DNA of 28,530 bases from Silene noctiflora (taxonomy: Eukaryota; Streptophyta; Magnoliopsida; Caryophyllales; Caryophyllaceae). Each line of letters starts with the position of its first letter. Positions within the stretch are counted from its first letter, which is position 1. This document shows, in pieces, positions 1 to 9,964 of this stretch. A program made the position numbers and the translations under genes. The DNA is taken from NCBI GenBank assembly GCA_009801015.1, contig VHZZ01002392.1:93993-122522 (forward strand). The letters are read 5' to 3'. The notes beneath the pieces are model-generated. The model was not told where the DNA came from. It did no database searches and worked only from the letters and a program-made list of their open reading frames with translations.

Positions 1-155
1 TGCTGATGTGGCCATATTGCAAAACTGTGATTGGCTCAAACAAAATTGATTTTGTGAGGTTGAATGTGAGGGCTGCATTACCTTAATTCTCAAAGAAGAT
101 TGTGCCACCTCAGCTTTTTATCATTCCTCTTTTATATATATAATGATTAAACTCT

Positions 156-631
156 TGTTAGATTTAATCCGAATAGAGACCATAAACTTCATACTAAATT
201 ATTCGGTAAATAATACTTGATGCGGAAGCGTACCTGAATTACATGACGAAAGGTTGAGATGAACCGTCTGTAGGGACAATGTTCAGGATTAGGTCTTCTA
301 GTAGACACACATACTAATAGGGATCTCTCTCTACTGATGAGATGCGGGGAGATTAAGTTATTGTGTGCTACCAGGGACCATAACCCAGGTGACTATATAT
401 TAGTCTCCTTAATCTAATGTGTCCATCATGCATTAGAAACCTAATGGGTATCTACACTTAGATAATAAATTGGTCCATACCTTTTAAGACGTAAATAAGC
501 CAATATTTAATACACCGTAGTGGATCACTTTATATTTGGGTTAACCTTAACCGATAGCGCATAAATACAATTATAACCGAATAAATAATTTGTCCACATA
601 TATTATCGTATTCAGGCCCATATTTCTTACA
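156..631 (-). repeat. Putative 3' LTR of the Copia remnant
   Basis: On the minus strand a purine-rich tract CAAGTGGGAGA (about 645-633), typical of the Copia polypurine tract, is followed by TGTAAGAAAT at 631. The sequence runs to ...ATCTAACA ending at 156, giving TG...CA termini, imperfect terminal inverted repeats (TGTAAGA / TGTTAGA) and a 476-bp length usual for Copia LTRs. The left flank ACTCT (151-155) would be one half of a 5-bp target duplication; the other half cannot be seen because the 5' LTR is missing. The left boundary is the weaker one. Confidence 0.5.
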
Positions 632-1014
632 ATCTCCCACTTGGGCCAAATACATCCATATATGTGTGACATCTCACAATTGTATTTACAATAACCTTAT
701 TGAGCTCAAAAGTGCTATCACAATCTAACCGTCTTAAGCATATCGATTCATCAACCATACCAACATAGGATCAAAGCGGCATTTGCTATAGTTTATCGTA
801 GCAGGACCCTCAATGGTCACATATGTCAATATAACCAACGACATGAATCGAGCATGGGAGTGCAGCATGAAAATAGCATCCGAATGTGATCCCAATATGC
901 ATATTTCCAACTGGTCCACCTTAGTGAGATCAACCAGAATAACACAGAGTGAAACTGTAAACCGAAAACCTTATTTCTGCAGAACTTAATAACCGTAAAC
1001 TTTAATGTGTCTAA
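632..1014 (-). other. Copia segment between polyprotein stop and polypurine tract
   Basis: These bases lie between the recognisable end of the Copia coding region and the putative LTR. A second purine tract (AAGTGGGAG, about 1032-1024) sits directly at the polyprotein end. Short open frames of about 60 codons occur here but show no recognisable domain. I read it as untranslated element sequence. Confidence 0.4.
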
Positions 1015-2060
1015 CATGACAAACTCCCACTTAAGCTGAAATTCCTTAAAACTGAAACACCCATTTGAGCAATAAGCTCAAGAAAGACCGTAGGTGGTAA
1101 TTCCTTAGTAAGCGGATCTGCAAAATGGAGTTTGTATCATGTATAATTGACACGTTCTCACTCTGAATTATTCCTTAAACAATACATCACTTGTATTGTT
1201 ATTAGAAACTATAATAATTGCACATTTATCATAAATTACTTATGTGGTCTTTCAATACCGTACCGAATTTGCAGGCTCAAGACAAATGTTATATAACCAA
1301 CTAGGAGTCGAAACGCCAAATGATCTCAACCTGAATCGATCTCCTATAAATAATGTTTTGTTCCAAATGTAAATGACAAACAATATATTTATTTGGCTGC
1401 CCTTACTAGATTCAAGATCCTAATTTGTATCAACTTAATATCTGTCAAATAAACTTTAGAATGTACGCAATATCTGAACGCATACAAACTAAATATATAT
1501 ACCATAATACTTAAACACACGAAATATTTCCTGAAACACANGAATTTAAGCATTACTGTATTTTCTGAATAAATATTTCCTTTAGGGCATTTAAGACTAA
1601 TTTGTCTCCTTTACTGAAAGGGTACAAAACTGGAATAATTTTCATACTCCCATTGAATCTTTAGTATCAGCAATCGTCTACCACATTAATCTAATATCAA
1701 ATAAGATGACACCATGGCAGATTTTTAATCTTTATGACGGAAACCCTTACTTTAGCTTTATTGGATGAATTACCTTAATTTGCAGAAAATCCACTTTGAA
1801 TCCATTGAAACAAAGCTCTAGTTACTGCACTAAATATTTCATCAATGTCACATTGACAAAGCATATTTATAACATTCATCCACTGTAACTAAAAAACACT
1901 GAATATGCCAAAATATCCTTATAGTCATATTGACAAAATGAAATATACTGTCACATTACCCCTTTGAAACCCTTCTTAGTAACAAATAAATATTTGAAAC
2001 CAACATATTTCACAACTTTAAGTAATGAAACAATGTCCAAATATCATCGTCCATCAAATG

Positions 2061-2494
2061 ACTTAATTTCCTTATTACCTTATGATAATGAAACATAAAT
2101 GTATATGATTGGGAATAATCAAGCTAGTGAACAATAAGTAAGAAAGTACCCCATGCCTCCTATTAGATCACACTTAGGTAATGTTCTTTTAGACATTTAC
2201 CCTTTTCACTTCAAATTAGTTAGTTTAGGCTATTTAGTTTAGTTCAGTTTAGTTTAATCTAATTTAAATTAATTTTATATTTTTCTAAATTTATTATTTT
2301 CTTAATATTGTTATGCAAATTAGAAAGATATTTCATTTCCCTATCTAAACAAAATAATTATAGAGCATGCACTTATTGATATACATGAACTAATATTCAT
2401 TCGGTATATTTCCACTATCAAAACATTAAGTAAAGCAAAATGACTCAGTTAAGTGACTGCGCTTCTTTCTATTATTGTACATGAAGTAACATTC
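2061..2494. other. AT-rich intergenic stretch, nothing recognised
   Basis: Strongly AT-rich with short TTTAGTT/TTTAATT runs near 2219-2300. No gene-like open frame, no clear terminal repeats and no RNA gene were seen. Confidence 0.5.
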
Positions 2495-2584
2495 ATTCGA
2501 TGTAGTTTTCGACGTAATTTTCATCATGTTCATTCGAAAACAATCTCTTTGTGTTGCTAACACAAGGGTAAGACTGAATACTCC
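2495..2584 (+). repeat. SINE-like fragment, copy 1
   Basis: This segment aligns by eye to 18205-18303 in the same orientation. Shared blocks are GATG.AGTT.TCGAC.TAATTTTCAT near the left and CTAACACAAGGGTAAG near the right. The block GGAAACA...ACACAAGGGNAAG.NTGCGTAC of the other copy resembles the conserved body of plant tRNA-derived SINEs of the Au type. This copy is the more diverged of the two. No tRNA-like promoter boxes or poly-A/T tail could be assigned, so the class is tentative. Confidence 0.4.
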
Positions 2585-3800
2585 ATATAACACTCCTTTC
2601 AATGCACTTTTTAGTTTTTACCTATTCTCAATTCAAATAAATTTCATAATATCCCTCAAAATATCTTTGATGAATTATAAAGTCAACCTTTACTATAAAC
2701 AAAATTGTAATAGACATAAAAAATGGAGGTTGGACATAAGATTTTTTGTCTAAAGCACTCCTAAATTTCAAGTTTAGAAAACTTTTGACAAGGTAAGCAT
2801 GTAACCACGTAGTTGTTTTTAACTGGAAGATTGCATAACAAGTTGACACATTAATTAAGAGAGGTTAATCATTAAATTAAGAGCTTAATTACTGCCTTTT
2901 CCTTATGTTTCTATGTTCTATATTTCTTGGTTTAGAAATATAACCTATTACAAGTTGTTGGTAAAATACTAAGTACAACATTTGCCCTCCTTTCAAAAAA
3001 AAAAAGGGTTGGTCTCACTTGCCACGGTCGTTAATTATAACGGAGAAAAAGTAATTATTTCAAGATCCGATTTTTCTAACCTATACCCACTAGGCATATA
3101 ATAAGAAATCAAAATACAAAAGAATTAAATGATATTTTAATGGGAAATTGTAATGGCCACTAGTTTACTACAACGGTTTATTATCTAAAAGTGACCATTT
3201 TAATTAGTGGTTATTTTTTATTAATAAATAAAATGGTCATATTTATCCCATCGTTACTTGCTAAAGTCGGAAATAAGAATTTGCCTTCAAAATATAACTA
3301 AATTGATATGAAGAAAATAAAACATCGTGACCAGGTGATACCGGATACCGAATCTTGTGTTATTACCTTCTCACATTTGATAGGTAAATATCCATTAATC
3401 CAAATAACCTTATTTATATACAAACAGATGAAATATATAATGGTAATATCCAATTTCACAACCATTCGGTTACATTTTATTATATGCCGAGAAAAGGATT
3501 GTCCCCTGTTAATTTTTCATATTTCATCAATGTAAAACTATCATTCAACTCGGAGTCCTTAACTCAATGATTGAGTTTTAAATATTCACCTATATATATA
3601 ATTAATCACTAAACCTCGATTTCTTTTATCGTTTACTTCAAAATCTGTCACCGTAAATAAAGAACCCACCTCATCTCACTTACCAATATTGCATCACATA
3701 CTCACATAGCTCCACCAAGTGTACTTAAGATTGTTGCGAAGGACCTACACATCCCATAATACACAAGGGCAATCATGTCATTTCACATGAATATAATCAG
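2585..3800. other. AT-rich intergenic region upstream of the DUF761 gene
   Basis: Short open frames occur on both strands but none has codon use, a domain or conserved length suggesting a gene. A poly-A run is at about 2995-3004. No paired terminal repeats were identified. Confidence 0.4.
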
Positions 3801-3824
3801 GTGCTTTTTTAGCTTTGAATCCTC

Positions 3825-3832
3825 TATATAAG
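3825..3832 (+). promoter_or_regulatory. TATA box of the DUF761 gene
   Basis: TATATAAG lies about 100 bases before the ATG at 3926. A start of transcription some 25-35 bases downstream (around 3855-3865) would give a 5' leader of roughly 65 bases. It is the best TATA match close to the gene. Inferred from position and consensus only. Confidence 0.55.
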
Positions 3833-3925
3833 GAAACTATACTTAAGAGAAACTACCAACCAAAACTTCTAAGTTCAGAAATCTCCAAGTTTCCCTTCTT
3901 ATAAAACATACAAAAAACAATACTA

Positions 3926-4657
3926 ATGCATGAAAATAAGCAACAACATCTTGAAAATATGAAGCAAGTTTCTTTATTACATGAATTTGTGAAAAAAACA
4001 ACACAAATTATATTACCATTTTCATTATTTTCTTTCTTAATTTTGCATCCATCTTGGCTTCCTTTCATGCAATCTTTTATATCCAATTTTTCTACATTTT
4101 ATTTCCAAATTATTTCCCTTGCGGCCGATAAGAATTACATATTCCTCTTATGTAATGGGATATTAGTATTTGTGGCTAAGTACTCGTGTCAGACAATCGA
4201 CACTCAACCAGGGTCATTAGACGAGAAGTCAACTTCTGACCCACTGTTGGATCAGAAGTTGACTCTGGTGGATGATGTTGTGGTATACAATCAATACAAG
4301 GATGATTACATACAAATAGATGATCAAACCACCTCAGCAACAGCAGAACAAGAACAAGAAGACGACTACGACGACAAATATGTACAAGAAGAAGAAAAAT
4401 CTAATTATGAAAACATTCAAGAGGATGTTAGGGGCATAAAAAAGGAAGAGTACATGATAGAAGAATACCAAAGTACTCATCATGCATTATTATTCGAGGA
4501 CGAAGAAGAAGAAGAGGAAGAAGAAGAAAATGAAGAAGAAGATAATATAATTGCAAATATGAGTACAGAAGATTTAAATAGAAAATTCGATGATTTCATT
4601 AAAAAGATGAAAGAGGAAATTAGGTTTGAAGCTCAACAACAACTTATTGTTGTTTAA
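3926..4657 (+). CDS. DUF761-type plant protein with acidic linker
   Basis: Single exon, 243 residues. The C-terminus (about residues 212-243; M-S-T-E-D-L-N-R-K-F-D-D-F-I-K-K-M-K-E-E-I-R) matches the short DUF761 (cotton-fibre-expressed) motif, where E-x-L-N-x-K-x-x-x-F-I is followed by a basic helix. The N-terminal half has hydrophobic stretches at about 26-64 and 71-86, as in the DUF4408/DUF761 family of small membrane-linked plant proteins. Between them lies a very acidic linker, with a near-continuous glutamate run at 191-206. The start at 3926 is the first ATG after the TATA box; an in-frame Met at residue 12 (3959) is an alternative. The molecular function of this family is not known and I assign none. 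No intron is visible. Confidence 0.8.
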   Translation: MHENKQQHLENMKQVSLLHEFVKKTTQIILPFSLFSFLILHPSWLPFMQSFISNFSTFYFQIISLAADKNYIFLLCNGILVFVAKYSCQTIDTQPGSLDEKSTSDPLLDQKLTLVDDVVVYNQYKDDYIQIDDQTTSATAEQEQEDDYDDKYVQEEEKSNYENIQEDVRGIKKEEYMIEEYQSTHHALLFEDEEEEEEEEENEEEDNIIANMSTEDLNRKFDDFIKKMKEEIRFEAQQQLIVV

Positions 4658-4677
4658 AATTTAAATTACTAGGAAAT

Positions 4678-4702
4678 TAAATTAATTAATTAATTAATTA
4701 AT
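4678..4702. repeat. (ATTA)n microsatellite
   Basis: About six copies of the tetranucleotide AATT/ATTA lie directly downstream of the DUF761 stop codon, in the likely 3' untranslated region. Confidence 0.8.
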
Positions 4703-5182
4703 GAGTGACGCCTAACGTTCACAGTAAAATACTGTACCTAGTAAAATTTTGTTGTGTTAATATTGTTCATGTTTTTCTATTAGGTAAAGGTACGGCCTTT
4801 TATTTTTATTTCTATAATTGTATGTACATATTTAATACAATAATAATAACATTAGTAATCCCAAAATATGTTTTTTTGGGGTCAAAAGACGCACAAATCA
4901 AGGGTTAATAGAGGCGTTTATCCTCATCCTTAAACGTATATTTTACGTTATTTATATATATTTTGCTCTACTAGAAATTTTCGGACCATAATAATATAAA
5001 TCTTGGTTATAGTACTGGTTTCTGGTTATAAAAGTATCCTTGTTGCCTAAGTCACAAATATGAGGGACAAACTAATTAAGGATGAAACTATAATAAGTTG
5101 TTTCATGATTATTCAATGATTTGTCATATTGAGTTTAGGTCATTATTTTCCATCATGACAAAAGTGTACATTGTTTCAACAC
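4703..5182. other. AT-rich intergenic stretch
   Basis: No recognised gene or repeat boundary. It probably includes the 3' untranslated region of the DUF761 gene. A 67-codon open frame at 4705-4908 has no recognisable feature and begins on a non-ATG codon. Confidence 0.4.
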
Positions 5183-5367
5183 CAATTCTTATTTCAGACC
5201 GTCATATCCGTCTGAAATCTTCAAACGGATACCATTTCCTCTCACAAATGACCCATCAAGGGCAAGTGGGGTGAGCACATGGGGGTGGCCCACCTTGTCC
5301 CCTCTACTCATATTGTTAGAGGTCTTTACCGTTTGAAGATCCGACCCGTCTTAAGCAAGACTTACTC
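5183..5367. mobile_element. MITE with AGACGG-type terminal inverted repeats, copy C
   Basis: The left end CAATTCTTATTTCAGACCGT and the right end (reverse complement AGTCTTGCTTAAGACGGG) are inverted, and a second inverted block follows: ATCTTCAAACGG on the left (from about 5218) against CCGTTTGAAGAT on the right (about 5330). The interior GGCAAGTGGGG...CATGGGGGTGG resembles the interior of the element at 27960-28164. The ends resemble those of the element at 8897-9222. It has no coding capacity. Exact ends and target duplication are not resolved. Confidence 0.55.
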
Positions 5368-6499
5368 TTGTTTCAAAGTAGCTAGTTAACCCCAAAGCTT
5401 CTTGTTTGTGACGGTCTTTTTAAAAAAACTTCTCATAACTCTTTTCCACTTGTCATTTCCACCTGCACTCCTATTTGTCCTTTTATCTCACGTCTCTCCA
5501 AAATAACGGATTTTGTCCATCACAAATAAAATTTGTGATGTAACAAATATCTACCACAGAGTAAATAGTCTAGAATATCATCATAAATTATTAAACAAAA
5601 TCGTTTTATGATATAAAAAGGGTTTAAATACTCCCTTTATCCCAAGCATTTAATTAATACTAAAGTACAATAAATATGGTCATTAGTCCTAAGTAAACAT
5701 CTAATGTTTCATAAATTGATTCACCTCTTTTTATATGCACTACCTTCTTTGACTCTCCTCTGGATAGATAGAATACGTACGTGAAGATTTATTTGGGATT
5801 GCTATTCTCCGACTAGTTACTGTTTAGTTTATGTTTTGTATCGAAGCTTCGCCCCTCTTTCGCACCAAAAAAAATTGAAATTAAGGTTATATACGACCAA
5901 ATCAACACAAAGTCTTGTTTAAGACAGTCTTAAATTAAGACACATTTATAATCAATTTAAATAATGTTAAAATAAATAAAAAAGTCGTGAAATTTTTTAA
6001 CTTAAAAGAACATCATGAACAAGACTTACTGTCTAATCAAACTATTAACACCTTAAATCATACGGAGTACTTGCATTTTACCAAACAATTGTTTATATAG
6101 GGGTAAATCAGTCAATTATTTTGACATTTACAGATCATCCTATGTATGAGGAATTTAGTGAGATGTGGCTGAATATAATTAGAGCACAATTTATACAATA
6201 AAATAATGAGAGTCAAAAGTGTTATTTACGCCACGTTATCAAACACAACAATATAATCTGTAATTTTGATTTTGTACAACTAATCCTATTCTTAATTACT
6301 ATATTTCTATGTCATTTACTGTTAATACTGACATTAATTTTTTTTAATTAACACTTTCAGCTTTACTATGTACGTACATACTCCGTAATCATATCCTTTA
6401 AAATCTTTAATCTTTATCCACTTGTTAGTTGTTAAGATCTAATCTCATTTTTCATACTAATAAATATTTTTAATTTAGACCATTTCATTATCACCTGCC
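5368..6499. other. AT-rich intergenic region with MITE fragments
   Basis: A solitary Stowaway-like left end, TACTCCCTTTATCCCAAGC, starts near 5629 with no matching right end found. A fragment with AGTCTTGTTTAAGACAGTC near 5921 and an inverted AACAAGACTTACTGTC near 6015 suggests another worn AGACGG-type element. TACGGAGTA motifs occur at 6061 and, inverted, at 6379. No gene was seen. Confidence 0.4.
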
Positions 6500-6690
6500 C
6501 AAATTCTCATTGAAGACGAGTGTTATCCGTCACAAACTGAAAATGGAGAGTGTCCCTCTCACAATATGCAAGTGACAATATCCATAGAGTGCTCCATTTC
6601 TCCCTCACTTGCCGGCTCACTTGCCTTATTGTAAAAGTAGCACTATCCGTCTTCAGACGGATAATATCTATCACAAATAAGACGCTTTAT
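6500..6690. mobile_element. MITE, copy A of a family with the element at 27960-28164
   Basis: It starts CAAATTCTCATTGAAGAC and ends CAAATAAGACGCTTTAT. Both ends match the element at 27960-28164 when that one is reversed, and the internal landmarks (CCGTCACAA, CCCTCTCACAATATGCAAGTGAC, CTCACTTGCC) also match. Within the copy, ATCCGTC blocks near each side are inverted relative to one another. It is about 190 bp with no coding capacity. The family call rests on two copies in this window; the superfamily is not settled because no target duplication could be confirmed. Confidence 0.65.
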
Positions 6691-6819
6691 ATCACATGTT
6701 GCTAGATAATCAATGGATAGAGAAGTATTCATCTTTAATGTTTTCACATATGTTACACTTTCTCTTTGGTTGTATGTTGTTTATTAAAATTTGACATAGC
6801 ACGATTAATTCCAATTAGT

Positions 6820-7183
6820 GGACTATACAACCAGTTGTATACATCTGGTGACCTGATAGTATAGATTTGGAGCTTTATAAGTTATAACAAAGGATTTGAG
6901 CTTATATGTATATTTTACGAGTTTTATTGAAAAGAATCTGAGCGTCTTTATAAAAAAAAAATTAACTCAAAATATTATATTGAAACTCAAAAATAATACA
7001 TATAAACTCAAAAATATTTTAATTTTAACACTAAAAAACTAAAATGTAAATCAAATATTTTAATTTTAACACTAGAAAACTAAAATGTAAATCAAAATTT
7101 TTAAAAGGTCAAAAAAATTACATATAAGCTCAATTAAATTTGTATTAGATGTACAATACTCATACACATCTGGATGTATAGCC
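6820..7183. mobile_element. AT-rich MITE, family 2 copy 1
   Basis: The left end GGACTATACAACCAGTTGTA and the reverse complement of the right end GGCTATACATCCAGATGTG are similar. The interior is very AT-rich, with repeated TTTTAATTTTAACACTA blocks (about 7017 and 7057). Flanking 9-mers CAATTAGTG and CTATTTGTG agree at 7 of 9 positions, which would fit a worn Mutator-type target duplication. No coding capacity. Confidence 0.5.
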
Positions 7184-7330
7184 CTATTTGTGGATTAATT
7201 CAACACTTGATTTGCACAACGCACGAAAACTTTATCAAAAATAGCATGCCACTTTGACCGTGGCCATGCTTGATAAATAGCATATATTAACAAAAAAAAT
7301 TGGTAGATTGAGGCTAAAAATATGCTAAAA

Positions 7331-7444
7331 AAAGTGTTTGGTAAATGGTAGATTGATGGTGATCAATAGCAAGCAGAATACTCACTCATTCACGAGCCCT
7401 TAGCATAAATTTCATAAAATCTCCTATTTACCAAACACGTTTTC
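7331..7444. repeat. Small inverted-repeat element with GTGTTTGGTAAAT arms
   Basis: The left arm AAAGTGTTTGGTAAATGG (from 7331) pairs with the right arm CCTATTTACCAAACACG (to about 7440). The span of roughly 110 bp could fold back on itself. It may be a small non-autonomous DNA transposon or the inner part of a larger one. No target duplication was recognised. Confidence 0.45.
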
Positions 7445-7583
7445 AAAATCTGTTAATAAAATGTGATGGTCTAACCGACTATTAAAATATGATAGAGAAG
7501 TACAGTCGAGTCTAAGTGAGGTAAATTTTACACAACAACGTTAAGAGGCAAAATATACACCGGACCTAATTTGCTCAGTTCAT

Positions 7584-7832
7584 GGATTATACATCTGAGG
7601 TAGTACCTCTTAATATCTATTTTNTGAGTTTTATATTAAAGTTTTTGAATTTTATTTTAAATATCATGAGTTTGTAGTATTAAGTTTTTGAGTACATTTA
7701 TTTAAAACATTAAACTAAAAAAAAAAATANNATNTTACTCAAANNNTATNTNNNAANANTAATATGCTCAGAAACAATGTGTATATGCTCAAAAATTAAA
7801 AAGTCTGAGGTACTACCTCAAATGCGTAATCC
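7584..7832. mobile_element. AT-rich MITE, family 2 copy 2
   Basis: The left end GGATTATACATCTGAGGTAG continues into TACCTC. The reverse complement of the right end, GGATTACGCATTTGAGGTAG then TACCTC, matches it at 23 of 26 positions. Ends and AT-rich interior resemble the element at 6820-7183. The interior contains runs of N (7730-7760), so this part of the assembly is uncertain. No coding capacity. Confidence 0.6.
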
Positions 7833-8013
7833 CTTTTCTCTAATTTGCTCTCCCTATCCTCCCTTCTCCTACATAATAAATACATGATCAATACCCTTCA
7901 TTCCAACCTTTTGGATTGGAATATTTCCATACGTTCAAGTGTCACACATAGAAAGATCACCAGAAATATGACTGATTTATAAGTCTACTTATGTTCTCTG
8001 TCGTCGACCGATA

Positions 8014-8195
8014 CTTCCTCCATCTCGGTCATTTATTTACATTTGATTTTGGCACAAAGACAAAGGAACAATGACAAGAGATTGAGGTTGGAGAATCAAA
8101 TTGTTCATCAAAAACATTCCAAAAATAGAAAGGTAAACAATTGACTAAGACACTCAAAAATGGAATAGATAAACAAATGACCGGGAGAGATGAAG
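8014..8195. mobile_element. Stowaway MITE (Tc1/mariner type), complete
   Basis: TA dinucleotides at 8012-8013 and 8196-8197 flank inverted ends CTTCCTCCATCTCGGTCATT and, reversed from the right, CTTCATCTCTCCCGGTCATT. This is the classic Stowaway layout (CTCCCTCCGT-like terminus, TA target duplication, length under 300 bp). The interior TTGGCACAAAGACAAAGGAA is also typical of plant Stowaway copies. No coding capacity. Confidence 0.8.
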
Positions 8196-8197
8196 TA

Positions 8198-8797
8198 CTT
8201 TTGATGAGTTGAGACTACTTTTTAAACAGGACAACTAAATTTAAGTTCAAACTCAAACATCCAATTTTCCTGGTGTTAAATGAGGTGCTTGACCAGAAAA
8301 ATATAAGGGGGACGGGTTCTAACCAGTGACTTATTGTCATGATTCTTTCGTCTTAACCACTAAATCGAGACCATTTAGGTGAACTCAACATCTAATTGTA
8401 GAGTCAAGCTATCAACATATTCGCCACAACCCTCAATGGTGACACACCCCTTTACTAATCTAGTAAATGCGAGTTATACGAGGGAGAGATTTACAACTCC
8501 TGCCACCCGTTATACTCCGCCCCTAAACGCATAACTAACGCATCCACCCGAAAACTAATCATAAGATCCGATAAAAACAGCAAATTAAACAATAAAAAGT
8601 TTGAGTCAGTCATACATGAATCCAAATTCTATGTTACCAATCTTATCATCATTGAACAGGTTAACTTGTACTTGAGTCTAAAATGAAATCAATTGAAAAC
8701 CCAGCTGTAAAAGTTAGTAATAATTATCTATGAGACAATCATATACACATTATACACATAATATTGCATTTCAATTATAGGACAAAATCCACATGTT
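8198..8797. other. Intergenic stretch, nothing recognised
   Basis: No gene-like frame or clear element boundary. A segment near 8300-8385 (GGACGGGTTCTAACCAGTGAC and following) resembles phrases common in decayed plant retroelements but cannot be assigned. Confidence 0.35.
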
Positions 8798-8892
8798 CAA
8801 GTGACAGTAACAATAGAAAACTTGTGGCTGCTGAATACAACAATTCTCAACGTCAAGTACTAAATTTTATATTTACGTAGTCATGCATAAAT
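8798..8892. repeat. Direct repeat R1 (pair with 9237-9331)
   Basis: About 95 bases, beginning CAAGTGACAG and including AGAAAACTTGTGGCTGCTGA and TAAATTTTATATTTA, are repeated in the same orientation at 9237-9331 with few differences. The MITE at 8897-9222 fills almost exactly the gap between the copies. Confidence 0.75.
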
Positions 8893-8896
8893 ATCA

Positions 8897-9222
8897 CAAA
8901 TTCTTGTTTAAGACGGAATATCTGTTTCTAACTTAAAATAAGTCAAATAGGATAAATAAGACAGAGCAGAATGTCTAGAGATTAGTATAAAAAACTTGTT
9001 CTATTTATACAAATGGGACGTTATTTATTCTGTTTTAATCTTAAAACAAACATGCCCGTCTTATCTTCAGAGGAGCTCTTTTGATCTGAAGCAATAAGAC
9101 GAGATTTTGTAAACATTTTACAGCCAAATGTGACAACTATTAGAAAACAAGTAACCATAAAATGATCATATATGTCCATCAAAAACTTCAAATGAAAAAT
9201 GACCGTCTGAAACAAGAATTTG
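8897..9222. mobile_element. MITE with CAAATTCTTGTTT termini
   Basis: The left end CAAATTCTTGTTTAAGACGG (8897-8916) and the reverse complement of 9203-9222, CAAATTCTTGTTTCAGACGG, differ at one of 20 positions. The element is 326 bp without coding capacity. Its ends resemble those at 5183 and the AGACGG-type elements elsewhere in the window. A clear target duplication was not found at these exact borders. Confidence 0.65.
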
Positions 9223-9236
9223 CAATTTCTTAAATT

Positions 9237-9331
9237 CCAGTGATAGTGACAAGAGAAAACTTGTAGCTGCTGAATACAACAATCTTCAACATCAAGTAAT
9301 AAATTTTATATTTATGGATTCACGTAAATGA
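9237..9331. repeat. Direct repeat R2 (pair with 8798-8892)
   Basis: Second copy of the repeat described for 8798-8892, offset by 439 bases, beginning CCAGTGATAG and containing AGAAAACTTGTAGCTGCTGA. Confidence 0.75.
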
Positions 9332-9760
9332 TTAATAAACAATCTTAGTTAATTATTATGAACAAGACTGCAGAGTTACATGGCAAATATAGGTGTTTGA
9401 CACGAACACAGTTAAGGAAAACGACAATGTAATTCTACTAACTTCGATCTTCCTTGGTACTTATCAATTAATCAATGCTATGCAATCTGATAATACCCGT
9501 AAGAGTTAGTCAACCAACATATTATTATTATGGATCCCAATATTAGAACACACATCTGGGTAGATCTTATTTGTGAATAATTTTAATTTTTACAAATTTT
9601 GATTTAAAACCGGTAATATCCGTTGTAATAGTAAAACTGGTCGGAAAAGGTACTGTATGGTAAAGGTAGCTGCCTAAGTACAAGTTCGTCTTTTATAACC
9701 AGCAAACCACATATACCAGGTTAGCCACCGAGGGTGACACACTCTAGACATTGACTCCGG
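9332..9760. other. Intergenic stretch, nothing recognised
   Basis: AT-rich, no gene-like frame and no defined repeat. Confidence 0.4.
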
Positions 9761-9964
9761 TAAAGGCAGCAATCGGGACAGTTTGGTCGGGTTTGAATCG
9801 GGTCAAGCAGGTCGGTCATATCAAGTCAACCTACCTTTTTGGATCGAGTCGGATTCGGGTCAGGTCGTTATTGAGTCAGGTCTAGTTACTTTATCGGATC
9901 CATCGAGTCAGTTTCAGGTTGATCGGGTCGAGTCTGTTGGGCCAGATCAAGTTTGTGAGCTCCA
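9761..9964. mobile_element. Worn hAT-like element with GGGTC-type interior, copy 1
   Basis: It starts TAAAGGCAGCAATCGGG and ends (reverse complement) TGGAGCTCACAAACTTGATC. These resemble the ends of the better-preserved element at 22342-22789 (TAGAGGTTGCAATCGGG and TAGAGCTGACAAGTCTGACC). The interior is a string of degenerate pentamers such as TCGGG, GGGTC and GAGTC. The flanking 8-mers do not match, so if it is a member its target duplication has decayed. Confidence 0.4.

Larger units (their letters stand above)
156..2060 (-). mobile_element. Decayed Ty1/copia LTR retrotransposon, 3' part
   Basis: Read on the minus strand, about 1129 down to 1017 encodes the C-terminal end of a Copia polyprotein: F-A-D-P-L-T-K-E-L-P-P-T-V-F and then I-A-Q-M-G, the usual end of the RNase H region, closed by a TAG near 1015. 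Further right (about 1900-2060) a few residues resemble the Copia reverse transcriptase motif K-W-V-F-K-T-K, but frames are broken and stops are frequent, so no protein is made. An LTR follows downstream (156-631). No second LTR copy is visible to the right, so the 5' half is lost or too diverged. The right boundary is approximate. The RNase H end is clear; the reverse transcriptase part is weak. Confidence 0.65.

Noticed and set aside
1-120. Inverted pair TGATGTGGC / GCCACCTCA at the window edge as a transposon
   Set aside because: The match is short and imperfect, and the left border would be outside the window.
734-1017. Two minus-strand frames of about 60 codons near the window start
   Set aside because: They lie in Copia sequence between the polyprotein end and the LTR and overlap one another in different frames.
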